DNA from: Rathayibacter sp. VKM Ac-2754
GTDB lineage: Bacteria > Actinomycetota > Actinomycetes > Actinomycetales > Microbacteriaceae
Reading direction: 5' to 3'
NCBI RefSeq assembly: GCF_009807095.1
Contig: NZ_WUCC01000009.1
Span: 62,001 to 126,000 of the forward strand
DNA length: 64,000 nucleotides
Shown in pieces: positions 53,033-61,896 of the stretch. The translations under genes were made by a program, and so were the position numbers. Under the pieces are notes generated by a model. That model searched no databases, was not told where the DNA came from, and saw only the letters and a program-made list of their open reading frames with translations. The stretch's first letter is position 1; each line of letters begins with the position of its first letter.

Positions 53033-54805
53033 TCAGCCCGCCTGGATGGCGTGCAGCCCCGCGTACACGCCCTCGGCCGCGAGCAGCTCGTCGTGCGTCC
53101 CGCACTCGACGACCCGGCCCGCGTCGAGCACGACGATCCGGTCGGCCGAGCGGATGGTCGACAGCCGGTGCGCGACCACCAGCGTCGTCCGTCCCGCGCG
53201 CAGGCGGAGCAGCGCCTCCTGCACGAGCTGCTCCGACTCGCTGTCGAGCGCGCTGGTCGCCTCGTCGAGGAGCAGGATGCGCGGGTCGCGGATCAGCGCG
53301 CGGGCGATCGAGATCCGCTGCCGCTGACCGCCCGAGAGGCGCGCGCCCTTCTCGCCGAGCAGGGTGTCGAGGCCGCGCGGGAGGCTCTCGACGAGGTCCC
53401 ACGCGTTCGCGTCCCTGAGCGCCCGGCGCACCTGCTCGTCGTCGACGTCGTCGAGTCCGTAGGTGACGTTCTCGCGGATGCTGCCCGTGAAGAGCACCGA
53501 GTCCTGCGGCACGACCGACACCGCTCGGCGCACCCGGCGCAGATCGAGGGTGTTCATGTCGACCTCGTCGAGCAGGATCCGCCCCTCCGTCGGCCGGAGG
53601 AACCCGAGCGCGAGGTTCAGCACCGTCGACTTGCCCGAGCCCGAGCGCCCGACGAAGGCCACGGTCTCGCCGGGGCGGACGTCGAGGTCGAGGTCGAGGA
53701 CGGCGGGAGTGTCGGCATCCGGATAGCGGAACGCCACCCGCTCGAAGCGGAGCCGGCCGACCACGCGCGAGGGCGCGGCCATGCCCTCGTTGCGCTCGAT
53801 GTCGGGCTCCTCGAGCACCTCGGCGATCGACCGGAGCGACTCGCGGCCCTTCGTGATGATCGGCGCGAGGTTGAGCAGGTTGACGATCGAGTTGGTCAGC
53901 ATCACGAAGTAGGTGCTGAGGAGGACGACCTGGCCCGCCGTGACCGGCAGCAGCCCGGTCACCGAGATGAGCGCCGCCCCGATCAGGCACGCGATCGACA
54001 GGAACTGGAAGGCCACCCACGCGAGGGCGGTGAAGCGGCCGTTCAGCACGTCGAGCGAGAAGCCGGAGTCGCGCACCGTCTGCGCGCTCTGGTTCATCCG
54101 TCGCGTCGCGACGCCCTCGAGGCCGTGCGCGCGGGTGATCGGCAGGAGCGACGCCATCTCGCCGACCTGCGACGAGAAGTGCTCGACGTCGCGGCGGAAC
54201 CGCTCGTTGCGCGTCGCCGAGCGCTTCCGCACTCCGGCGACCAGCAGCACGGAGAGCGGCACGACCAGCACGAAGAGGATCAGGAATCCGGGCACCTGCA
54301 CGGCCACCACGGCCAGTGCGCCGACGATGACGCCGAGGGCGCTGAGCAGCGGGTTCGCGCCCTGCTGCAGCATCAGCTCGACGTTCTCGACGTCGCGCAC
54401 GACCTTGGTCTGCATCACCGACGAGCTCGAGCGCGTGTGGAAGCCGATCGACAGCTCCTGGAGGCGGTGGGCGAGCTGGTTGCGCAGGGAGACGCCGAGA
54501 TCGCGCACCGTCGACATGAACAGGCGCACGAAGAGCTGCGCCGCCGGGTAGTTCAGCGCGACGAGGACCAGCGCGCCGGCGCCGAGCCCCAGCAGGGTCG
54601 CCGGGGATCCGCCGGCCACGACGGTGTCGATCACGGCCGACGTGATGACGGGCAGCACCCAGATCGGGCTGTCCTTCACGAGGTAGGCGAGCACCGCCAC
54701 GAGCAGCCGCGACCGGGCGGGGCGGAGCGAGGCGACGAGCCCTCCGAGAGGCCGTCGCGCGGTGATGACGGGATGCAGCCCCCGCGGATGACGTCTCTGG
54801 CCCAC
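53033..54805 (-). CDS. ABC exporter, fused membrane and ATPase domains
   Basis: A 590-residue half-transporter working as a dimer. The transmembrane domain (about 25-320, six helices) includes SRLLVAVLAYLVKDSPIWVL and GFLILFVLVVPLSVLLVAGV. The ATPase domain has Walker A GRSGSGKST, Q-loop VVPQDSVLF, signature RLSGGQRQRIS, Walker B ILLLDEATSALD and the VAHRLST switch. Lipid, peptide or drug export cannot be distinguished. The start is taken as GTG 54805, where conservation begins; the ribosome site is weak and the upstream frame looks non-coding. Confidence 0.87.
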   Translation of the reverse strand: MGQRRHPRGLHPVITARRPLGGLVASLRPARSRLLVAVLAYLVKDSPIWVLPVITSAVIDTVVAGGSPATLLGLGAGALVLVALNYPAAQLFVRLFMSTVRDLGVSLRNQLAHRLQELSIGFHTRSSSSVMQTKVVRDVENVELMLQQGANPLLSALGVIVGALAVVAVQVPGFLILFVLVVPLSVLLVAGVRKRSATRNERFRRDVEHFSSQVGEMASLLPITRAHGLEGVATRRMNQSAQTVRDSGFSLDVLNGRFTALAWVAFQFLSIACLIGAALISVTGLLPVTAGQVVLLSTYFVMLTNSIVNLLNLAPIITKGRESLRSIAEVLEEPDIERNEGMAAPSRVVGRLRFERVAFRYPDADTPAVLDLDLDVRPGETVAFVGRSGSGKSTVLNLALGFLRPTEGRILLDEVDMNTLDLRRVRRAVSVVPQDSVLFTGSIRENVTYGLDDVDDEQVRRALRDANAWDLVESLPRGLDTLLGEKGARLSGGQRQRISIARALIRDPRILLLDEATSALDSESEQLVQEALLRLRAGRTTLVVAHRLSTIRSADRIVVLDAGRVVECGTHDELLAAEGVYAGLHAIQAG

Positions 54806-54909
54806 GATGTCATCGTAGGCACACCGGGCCCCGCGCGGGAAGACCGGCGAGCGCTCTCCGCCCGCTTTCGGACCGGGAGAGCCGCGGATCGCGGCCCCGG
54901 TCACGATCA

Positions 54910-54961
54910 TGACAACGATGGTACAAATCTCTTGACTCGCCGCCGGAGCCCCGTGTACCGT
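54910..54961 (+). promoter_or_regulatory. Mannan operon promoter with LacI-type operator
   Basis: TTGACT (54932-54937) and TACCGT (54956-54961) with an 18-bp spacer form a good sigma-70-type promoter. Just upstream, TGACAACGATGGTACA (54910-54925) carries a full TGACAACG LacI half-site like the one at 21786-21800. Confidence 0.6.
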
Positions 54962-55029
54962 CCCCCGGAGACAGGGCAGCCGCCACACGGCTCGGTCCGT
55001 CGGTCAAAGACGATCACGAAGGAGACACC

Positions 55030-56340
55030 ATGAAGTTTCGGCGCGTCATCGCAGTCGGAGGCGTCCTCGCTCTCGCCGCCGGCCTCACGGCCTGCTCCGG
55101 CGGCGGAGGCGACTCGAGCGGCGGAATGGACGGCACCCCCGAGGGGGAGATCACCGTCCTCACCCAGCGCACCGACCTCATCCAGGACGGCACGTTCGAC
55201 GAGTACGCGAAGCAGTTCACGGAGGCGTACCCCGGCACCTCGGTCAAGTTCGAGGGCATCACCAACTACGAGCAGGACGTGACGACCCGTCTCTCCTCCG
55301 GCAACATCGGCGACGTGCTCGCCCTGCCGACCTCGGTCGCACCGGATCAGTTCTCGGCCTTCTTCGAGCCGCTCGGCACCACCGAGGAGCTCTCGAAGAC
55401 CTACCGCTTCACGGAGCCGAAGGCCTACGAGGGCACCGCCTACGGCATCGCCCAGTTCGGCAACACGATGGGCTTCGTCTACAACAAGAAGGTCTGGAGC
55501 GAGGCCGGCGTCGACGGCATCCCGACCACGCCCGACGAGTTCCTCGCCGACCTGCAGCTCATCAAGGACAACACCGACGCGACTCCGTACTACACGAACT
55601 ACAAGGACGCGTGGCCGCTGTCGCAGTGGAACGGCGACCCGAGCATGCTCGGCGACGCCGACGCCAACAACGCGCTGAACAGCGACGAGACTCCCTGGAC
55701 CGGTGACGACTCCTACGTCGGCATCTCGGACGGACTGCTCTTCGACATCGTCAAGAACGGCCTCTCGGAGGAGGACCCGACCACCACCGCGTGGGAGGGC
55801 TCGAAGGCCATGATCGCCACCGGCGAGGTCGCCACCATGTACCTCGGCTCCTGGGCGATCCAGCAGATGAAGGATGCGGCCACCACCGCCGGCACCGACC
55901 CCGCCGACATCGGCTACATGCCCTTCCCGTACCAGGCCGACGGAAAGTTCGTCGCGACGCTCGCCCCCGACTACTTCAGCGCGATCAACAAGAAGTCGGA
56001 CAACAAGGCGACCGCCATGGCCTGGATCGAGTGGTTCACGCTCGAGTCCGACTACGCGGCCAAGTCGGGTGCGATCGGCACCGCCATCGACAGCCCGAAC
56101 CCCGACACCCTCGCCGACTTCACCGAGCTGGGCGTCGAGTACCTCGAGCAGGACGCCGCTCCCGCCGGTGAGGAGAGCGTGCAGGCCGACATCATCAAGG
56201 CCTCGCAGGTCGACCTGACCGGAGGCATCTACCGCCAGAAGCTCGTCGACATCGCTCGCGGTGCCGCCGACGGAGACAAGGAGTCGGCCTTCGCCGACCT
56301 CGACTCCCGCTGGGCCGAGGCCATCGCCTCGATCGAGTGA
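55030..56340 (+). CDS. Mannan/manno-oligosaccharide ABC binding lipoprotein
   Basis: A 436-residue CUT1 binding protein. The signal peptide ends in LTAC (Cys22), with a glycine-serine linker after it. The mature chain has ITVLTQRTDLIQDGTFDEYA, EGITNYEQDVTTRLSSGNIG and VYNKKVWSEAGVDGIPTTPD. Genes downstream encode a beta-mannosidase and a mannanase, so the ligand is probably a manno-oligosaccharide. GAAGGAGA precedes the ATG. A strong hairpin follows the stop. Confidence 0.88.
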   Translation: MKFRRVIAVGGVLALAAGLTACSGGGGDSSGGMDGTPEGEITVLTQRTDLIQDGTFDEYAKQFTEAYPGTSVKFEGITNYEQDVTTRLSSGNIGDVLALPTSVAPDQFSAFFEPLGTTEELSKTYRFTEPKAYEGTAYGIAQFGNTMGFVYNKKVWSEAGVDGIPTTPDEFLADLQLIKDNTDATPYYTNYKDAWPLSQWNGDPSMLGDADANNALNSDETPWTGDDSYVGISDGLLFDIVKNGLSEEDPTTTAWEGSKAMIATGEVATMYLGSWAIQQMKDAATTAGTDPADIGYMPFPYQADGKFVATLAPDYFSAINKKSDNKATAMAWIEWFTLESDYAAKSGAIGTAIDSPNPDTLADFTELGVEYLEQDAAPAGEESVQADIIKASQVDLTGGIYRQKLVDIARGAADGDKESAFADLDSRWAEAIASIE

Positions 56341-56345
56341 CCGAC

Positions 56346-56381
56346 TCCGGAGGCGGGGTGCCCACGCGCCCCGCCTCCGGA
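56346..56381 (+). terminator. Intercistronic hairpin after the binding-protein gene
   Basis: A perfect 13-bp stem, TCCGGAGGCGGGG with CCCCGCCTCCGGA, and a 10-base loop starting 6 bp after the stop. It probably protects or attenuates the message so that more binding protein than permease is made. A short T-rich run (CTCGTCTTC) follows. Confidence 0.7.
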
Positions 56382-56419
56382 TCTCGTCTTCATCCACTTC
56401 GACCAGCGGGACTCCAGAC

Positions 56420-57388
56420 ATGACCGAGATCATCGGCGCCACGGGCGTCGCCTCCACCCGGGCGCTCGCGGGCGCCTCCCCCGTCGTCAAGCGCCGGCGC
56501 GGGCTGAGGGGCCCGAACGGCGAGCTGAGCATCACGCCGCTGCTCTTCCTCGCGGTGCCCCTCGTCCTCCTCATCACGCTGACCTACTACCCGGTCGGCA
56601 ACATGATCTGGTACTCGTTCACCGACTGGGACGGCATCTCGCTCGAGAAGGACCCGATCGGGTTCGACAACTACCTGCAGATCTTCACGAAGCCCGAGTA
56701 CTTCCAGGTCTTCTTCGTCAGCCTCTACTACTTCGCCGCCTCGTTCGTGCAGATGTTCATCGCGCTCTACTTCGCGACCCTGCTCAGCTTCGACACCCGG
56801 TTCCGCAACCTCTTCAAGGGCATCATCTTCTTCCCCTACCTCCTCAACGGAGTGGCGATCGCCCTGGTGTTCCTCTTCTTCTTCCGGCCCGGAGGAACGC
56901 TCGACGCGACCCTGGCCGGCCTCGGCCTCGCGCAGACCGGCACCACTCCGCTGTGGCTCGGCGACCCCGACTGGGTCAACGTCTCGCTCGGCGGGGTGTC
57001 GATCTGGCGCTACACCGGTCTCAACTTCGTGCTGTTCCTCGGAGCGATCCAGTCGATCCCCGACGAGATCTACGAGGCGGCCGACCTCGACGGCGCCAAC
57101 TCGTGGCACAAGTTCCGCTTCATCATCGTGCCGGGTATCAAGCGCATCATCAGCCTGTCGTTCATCCTGGCCATCGCGGGATCGCTTTCGGTGTTCGAGA
57201 TCCCGTACATCATGACGGGCGGCTCGAACGGCAGCTCCACCTTCGTCATCACGACGATCCAGCAGGCCTTCGTCTTCCAGCGGGTGGGCTTCGCCTCCGC
57301 CATGGCGGTCATCCTGCTGATCGTCGTCCTGCTCGTCACCTACGTCCAGCGCCGGCTCGTGCCGGACGACGACGTGGCCCTGAACTGA
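56420..57388 (+). CDS. Carbohydrate ABC permease, MalF type (mannan operon)
   Basis: A 322-residue CUT1 permease. Hydrophobic segments include ITPLLFLAVPLVLLITLTYY and SAMAVILLIVVLLVTYVQRR; the coupling motif is EIYEAADLDGANSWHKFRFI. It forms the importer channel with the 57456 subunit. The operon has no ATPase gene, so an MsiK-type ATPase from elsewhere is expected. The stop lies in a triple 18-bp repeat. Confidence 0.9.
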   Translation: MTEIIGATGVASTRALAGASPVVKRRRGLRGPNGELSITPLLFLAVPLVLLITLTYYPVGNMIWYSFTDWDGISLEKDPIGFDNYLQIFTKPEYFQVFFVSLYYFAASFVQMFIALYFATLLSFDTRFRNLFKGIIFFPYLLNGVAIALVFLFFFRPGGTLDATLAGLGLAQTGTTPLWLGDPDWVNVSLGGVSIWRYTGLNFVLFLGAIQSIPDEIYEAADLDGANSWHKFRFIIVPGIKRIISLSFILAIAGSLSVFEIPYIMTGGSNGSSTFVITTIQQAFVFQRVGFASAMAVILLIVVLLVTYVQRRLVPDDDVALN

Positions 57389-57426
57389 TTCGTGGCCCCG
57401 AACTGATTCGTGGCCCTGAACTGATT
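57373..57426 (+). repeat. 18-bp triple tandem repeat over the permease stop
   Basis: CGTGGCCCTGAACTGATT is repeated at 57373-57390, 57391-57408 (one change) and 57409-57426. The first unit holds the last codons and the TGA stop of the MalF-type gene; each copy repeats that stop. The MalG-type gene starts 29 bp later. Confidence 0.9.
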
Positions 57427-57455
57427 CGACAATCACTGATCCGTCTGGAGACGTC

Positions 57456-58340
57456 ATGACCTCCGCACTCGCCGCGCCGCAGCGGCCCCGGGAGCGCTCG
57501 CTCGCCCCCCATCCGATCCGGCGGTTCCTCGCCGTCTTCGGCAAGTACGCGTCGCTGATCGCCTTCAGCCTGCTGCTCCTGCTGCCACTCGTGGTCATCG
57601 TGTTCGCGAGCTTCAAGACGGCGCAGGAGTACGCGACGACCTCGCCGATCACTCCCCCGCAGAACTGGCTCAACTTCGAGAACTTCGGCACGGCCTGGGT
57701 CGGCGGCGACATGCTCCGCGGCTTCGCCAACACCGGCCTCGTGCTGACGCTCTCGATCATCGTCACGATCCTGATCGGCACGATGGCGGCCTACGCGCTC
57801 GACCGGTTCGAGTTCCGGGCCAAGAAGCTGGTGTTCGCGCTGTTCCTGATCGCGACGCTGGTCCCCGGAGTCACGACCCAGGTCGCGACGTACCAGGTCA
57901 TCAACGGCTTCGGCCTGGTCAACACCTACTGGGCGGCGGTGCTGCTCTTCTCGGGCACCGACATCGTCTCGATCTACATCTTCGTGCAGTTCATGCAGTC
58001 GATCCCGAAGAGCCTCGACGAGGCGGCGATGCTCGAGGGCACCAGCCGCTTCGGCATCTACTGGCGGATCATCCTGCCGCTGCTGCAGCCCGCGATCGTC
58101 ACCGTGATCATCATCAAGGGGATCGCGATCTACAACGAGTTCTACATACCGCTGCTGTACATGCCGACGCCCGAGCTGAACATGGTCTCGACCTCGCTGT
58201 TCCGCTTCATCGGGCCGTTCAGCTCGTCGCAGCAGATCATCGCGGCGGGGGTGCTGATCGTGATCGTGCCGACGCTCGTGATCTTCGTCTCGCTGCAGCG
58301 CTTCATCTACAACGGCATCACCAGAGGGGCCACCAAATGA
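57456..58340 (+). CDS. Carbohydrate ABC permease, MalG type (mannan operon)
   Basis: A 294-residue CUT1 permease with six hydrophobic segments (first YASLIAFSLLLLLPLVVIVF) and the coupling motif SLDEAAMLEGTSRFGIYWRI. The ATG follows CTGGAG at proper spacing. It overlaps the beta-mannosidase start by 4 bp. Confidence 0.9.
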   Translation: MTSALAAPQRPRERSLAPHPIRRFLAVFGKYASLIAFSLLLLLPLVVIVFASFKTAQEYATTSPITPPQNWLNFENFGTAWVGGDMLRGFANTGLVLTLSIIVTILIGTMAAYALDRFEFRAKKLVFALFLIATLVPGVTTQVATYQVINGFGLVNTYWAAVLLFSGTDIVSIYIFVQFMQSIPKSLDEAAMLEGTSRFGIYWRIILPLLQPAIVTVIIIKGIAIYNEFYIPLLYMPTPELNMVSTSLFRFIGPFSSSQQIIAAGVLIVIVPTLVIFVSLQRFIYNGITRGATK

Positions 58341-60826
58341 CCACGTCCGTCCGACCGACCACCGTCCGACCGACCACCGTCCGACTCCACGAGGGCTGGA
58401 GCGTCGAACCGCTCCCGGGGCGCCTGGTGCCCCGCGCCGTCGCCGCCGCCGGCCCGATCGCGGCCGTCGTCCCCGGCACCGTCCACACCGACCTGCTGGC
58501 CGCCGGCCTGATCGAGGACCCGTACATCGGCACGAACGAGAAGCTGCAGGAGTGGGTCGGCAGTACCTCGTGGCGCTACACGACCACCTTCACCGCCTCC
58601 GCCGACGGCGCCGACCGCGCCGACCTGGTCTTCGAGGGGCTCGACACCATCGCGACCGTGCGCCTGAACGGCGAGGTCGTCCTCGAGAGCCGCAACCAGC
58701 ACCGCAGCTACCGCGTGCCGGTGCAGGGCCGCCTCGTCGACGGAGAGAACACGCTCGAGGTCGTCTTCGCAGCGCCCGTCCCGGCGGCCGACCGGGCCTC
58801 CCTCGAGCTCGAGTACCGCCCGCACGTCAACCACCACCCCTTCAACGCGATCCGCAAGTCGGCCTGCAGCTTCGGCTGGGACTGGGGTCTCGACACCTCG
58901 ACCAGCGGCATCTGGCGCCCCGTTCTCCTCCAGTCGTGGTCGACGGCGCGGATCGCCGAGACGATCGTGTCGGCGGATGTCGACGGGAACGACGGGGTCG
59001 TCGACCTGCGCGTCGCGGTCGACTCGGTGACCTCCGACGCGCTCGAGGTCGTCGCGAGCGTCGGGGGCACGACTCTTCGCGCCGACGTCGTGGACGGCGA
59101 AGCGCGGCTCCGCCTGGCGGTGGCCGACGTGCAGCGCTGGTGGCCCCGCGGCTATGGCGAGCAGACGCTCTACGACCTCGCGATCTCGCTCGAGGCGGGC
59201 GGCGAGGTGCTCGACGAGCGCACGAAGCGGATCGGCTTCCGCACCGTCCGCGCCGACACGACTCCCGACGACGCCGGCACCCCGTTCGTGCTGATCGTCA
59301 ACGACCGCCCGGTCTACGTGAAGGGCGTCAACTGGATCCCCGACGACACCTTCCCGCACCGCATCGACGCCGAGCGCTACCGCGCGCGGCTCACGCAGGC
59401 CGCCGACGCGAACATCAACCTGATCCGCGTCTGGGGCGGCGGGATCTTCGAGAGCGACGACTTCTACGACGCCGCCGACGAGCTGGGCCTGCTGACCTGG
59501 CAGGACTTCCTGCTCGCCTGCGCCGCCTACGCCGAGGAGGAGCCGCTCTTCTCCGAGATCGTCGCGGAGTCGCGCGAGGCGGTCATCCGTCTGGGCTCGC
59601 ACCCCTCGCTCGTGATCCTGAACGGCAACAACGAGAACATCTGGGGCCGCGTGGAGTGGGGCTGGGACTCCCGGCTCGAGGGCCGCACCTGGGGCGAGGG
59701 CTACTACTACGACGTGTTCCCCGGGCTCGTCGACGAGCTCGCGCCGCACGTCGTCTACACGCCCGGGAGCCCCTTCTCGCCCGATCGCTCGCAGCACCCC
59801 AACGACGCCCTCAACGGCACGACGCACCTCTGGGAGCACTGGAACCGCGAGGACTACCCGCGCTACCGCGAGGTGCGCCCGCGCTTCGTCTCCGAGTTCG
59901 GCTGGCAGGGCCCGCCGACCTGGGCGACGCTCTCCGAGGCGATGCCCGATGAGCCGCTCACGCCCGAGTCGCCCTCGATGCTCGTGCACCAGAAGGCGAT
60001 GGAGGGCAACGTCAAGCTCACCGACGGCCTCGTCGCGCACCTGCCGCTGCCGAACACGATGCCCGAGTGGCACTGGGCGATGGGGCTCAACCAGGCCCTC
60101 GCGATCCGCACCGCGCTCGACTGGTTCCGCTCGCTGCAACCGCACAACACCGGCGCGATCGTCTGGCAGCTGAACGACAACTGGCCGGTGGTCTCGTGGG
60201 CGGCCGTCGACGGCTACGGGCGGAAGAAGCCGCTCTGGTACGCGATCCGCGCGGCGTTCGCCGACCGCGTCGTGACCGTGCAGCCCGAGGGCGGGCGACT
60301 CGAGGCGTCGCTGTCGAACGACACCGACGTCGACTGGACGGGGACCCTGCGCGCCTCGCGGCGGTCGTTCGACGGCGAGGTGCTGTCCGAGACCTCCGCG
60401 ACTCTCGAGGTGCCGGCACGCACGACGATCCGCGTTCCGCTCGAGCTGGGCGCGCCTGCCGACGCGGCCGCCGAGCTGCTCGTCGCCGAGTTCGGCGGAG
60501 AGCGCGGGCTGTGGTTCTTCGCCGAGTTCCGCGACTCCGCGCTGCGCTCTCCGTCATCGGCCGAGGCATCGCTCGAGACCGAGGCGCACGCGGTCGACGG
60601 AGGCGTCGACGTCACCGTGACGGCGCGCAGCCTCGTCCGCGAGCTGGCGCTCCTGGCCGATGTCGCCGCTCCGGACGCCGAGGTCGACGACATGCTCGTG
60701 ACCCTGCTGCCGGGCGAGAGCGTCACGTTCCACGTCCGCACGGCGTCCGGGGTCGCTCCGGAGGCGTTCACCGCGCCCGAGGTGCTCCGCAGCGCCAACA
60801 CGCTCCTCGCGGCGGTGACCGCATGA
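58337..60826 (+). CDS. Beta-mannosidase, glycoside hydrolase family 2
   Basis: An 829-residue GH2 enzyme that releases mannose from manno-oligosaccharide ends. Jelly-roll domain (about 20-200), immunoglobulin-like domain (about 205-305), then the TIM barrel. Acid/base Glu433 is in LNGNNENIWG and the nucleophile is Glu520 in FVSEFGWQG. HHPFNAIRKSACSFGWDWG is the hallmark of beta-mannosidases within GH2. No signal peptide is seen, so it acts in the cytosol after import. The first codons contain an in-frame VRPTT duplication. Confidence 0.92.
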   Translation: MTTSVRPTTVRPTTVRLHEGWSVEPLPGRLVPRAVAAAGPIAAVVPGTVHTDLLAAGLIEDPYIGTNEKLQEWVGSTSWRYTTTFTASADGADRADLVFEGLDTIATVRLNGEVVLESRNQHRSYRVPVQGRLVDGENTLEVVFAAPVPAADRASLELEYRPHVNHHPFNAIRKSACSFGWDWGLDTSTSGIWRPVLLQSWSTARIAETIVSADVDGNDGVVDLRVAVDSVTSDALEVVASVGGTTLRADVVDGEARLRLAVADVQRWWPRGYGEQTLYDLAISLEAGGEVLDERTKRIGFRTVRADTTPDDAGTPFVLIVNDRPVYVKGVNWIPDDTFPHRIDAERYRARLTQAADANINLIRVWGGGIFESDDFYDAADELGLLTWQDFLLACAAYAEEEPLFSEIVAESREAVIRLGSHPSLVILNGNNENIWGRVEWGWDSRLEGRTWGEGYYYDVFPGLVDELAPHVVYTPGSPFSPDRSQHPNDALNGTTHLWEHWNREDYPRYREVRPRFVSEFGWQGPPTWATLSEAMPDEPLTPESPSMLVHQKAMEGNVKLTDGLVAHLPLPNTMPEWHWAMGLNQALAIRTALDWFRSLQPHNTGAIVWQLNDNWPVVSWAAVDGYGRKKPLWYAIRAAFADRVVTVQPEGGRLEASLSNDTDVDWTGTLRASRRSFDGEVLSETSATLEVPARTTIRVPLELGAPADAAAELLVAEFGGERGLWFFAEFRDSALRSPSSAEASLETEAHAVDGGVDVTVTARSLVRELALLADVAAPDAEVDDMLVTLLPGESVTFHVRTASGVAPEAFTAPEVLRSANTLLAAVTA
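58348..58385 (+). repeat. 15-bp in-frame tandem repeat at the beta-mannosidase start
   Basis: CGTCCGACCGACCAC occurs at 58348-58362 and 58363-58377, with a partial third copy to 58385. It encodes VRPTT twice just after the start codon and before the conserved fold. Confidence 0.9.
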
Positions 60827-61788
60827 GCGTCGACCTGTCCGCGCTCGACGAGCACTTCTCGGGGATGACCTGGGGCTGGACCGGTGTCCGCGGCACCTGG
60901 GCGACTCCGCAGGCCGAGCACTCGCTCGACGAGATGCGCCCGCTCGGCCTCAACTGGGTCACCATCGCCTTCGCGACGCTGCAGGACACGGTCGTCTCGA
61001 CCGAGATCCCGTGGCGGGAGGCGCCGACGCCGACCGACGACGAGGTGCGCTGGGCGATCCGCGCCGTGCACGAGCGCGGCTGGAAGGCCGTGCTGAAGCC
61101 GACCGTCAACTGCCGCGACGGCCTCTGGCGCGGCTACATCGGCTTCTTCGACTGGGACGTGCCCGGCGAGGCGCACTGGGGCGACTGGTTCGCCTCCTAC
61201 ACCGAGTACATCGTGCACTTCGCCGGGATCGCGGAGCAGGAGGGGGCCGAGATGCTCTGCATCGGCTGCGAGATGGTGCGCAGCGATCCGCGCCAGGCCG
61301 AGTGGCGCGCCCTCGTCGCCGAGGTGCGGAAGGTCTACTCCGGCATCGTCACGTACAACTGCGACAAGTACCAGGAGGATCACGTCGAGTGGTGGGACGC
61401 GGTCGACGTGATCTCGGCCAGCGGCTACTACCCGACAGGGCAGTGGGAGGAGCAGCTCGATCGCATCGAGCCGGTCGCCCGGCGCTCCGGCAAGCCGTTC
61501 CTCTTCATCGAGGCCGGCTGCCCGAGCCGCGACACGTCTCCCCAGCGCCCGAACGACTGGACGCTGCAGGGCGCGCCGTCGGGGAAGGCGCAGGCCGACT
61601 ACCTCGGTGAGATGTTCGAGGCGTGCCGCTCGCGCGACTGGGTCGGCGGCTTCGCGCTGTGGGACTGGCCGGTCGCGCTCTACGACCCGGCCGAGGCGGA
61701 GTCGGACACCGACTACTGCATGTACGCGAAGCCGGGTCAGCAGGTCGTCACCGACTACTACGCGTCGCGCGCGCTCGACGCCCCCTGA
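60823..61788 (+). CDS. GH113-type beta-mannanase (clan GH-A TIM barrel)
   Basis: A 321-residue (beta/alpha)8 glycosidase. Landmarks are GMTWGWTGVRGTW, LNWVTIAFATLQDT and KPTVNCRDG. The acid/base Glu150 is in LCIGCEM, SGYYPTGQW follows, and the nucleophile Glu230 is in FLFIEAGCPS, closing with FALWDWPV. These fit GH113 mannanases; automated tools may call it a xylanase or GH5-like. There is no signal peptide, so it probably trims imported manno-oligosaccharides. It overlaps the beta-mannosidase stop by 4 bp. Confidence 0.75.
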   Translation: MSVDLSALDEHFSGMTWGWTGVRGTWATPQAEHSLDEMRPLGLNWVTIAFATLQDTVVSTEIPWREAPTPTDDEVRWAIRAVHERGWKAVLKPTVNCRDGLWRGYIGFFDWDVPGEAHWGDWFASYTEYIVHFAGIAEQEGAEMLCIGCEMVRSDPRQAEWRALVAEVRKVYSGIVTYNCDKYQEDHVEWWDAVDVISASGYYPTGQWEEQLDRIEPVARRSGKPFLFIEAGCPSRDTSPQRPNDWTLQGAPSGKAQADYLGEMFEACRSRDWVGGFALWDWPVALYDPAEAESDTDYCMYAKPGQQVVTDYYASRALDAP

Positions 61789-61837
61789 TGGGGGTCGGTG
61801 GGGCGGGCCGGCAGGAGTTCTCGAAGCACCTCGACGG

Positions 61838-61849
61838 CTAGCATTCAGA
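61838..61849 (+). promoter_or_regulatory. Conserved promoter motif, copy 1
   Basis: CTAGCATTCAGA, exactly 59 bp before the GTG of the CWB2 protein. The same motif at the same distance precedes the next gene (63657). TAGCAT would be the -10 box. Confidence 0.55.
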
Positions 61850-61896
61850 CACCTGCCCGCCCGCGGCTCACCGCGGATCCTCTCGAAAGATCTGCC

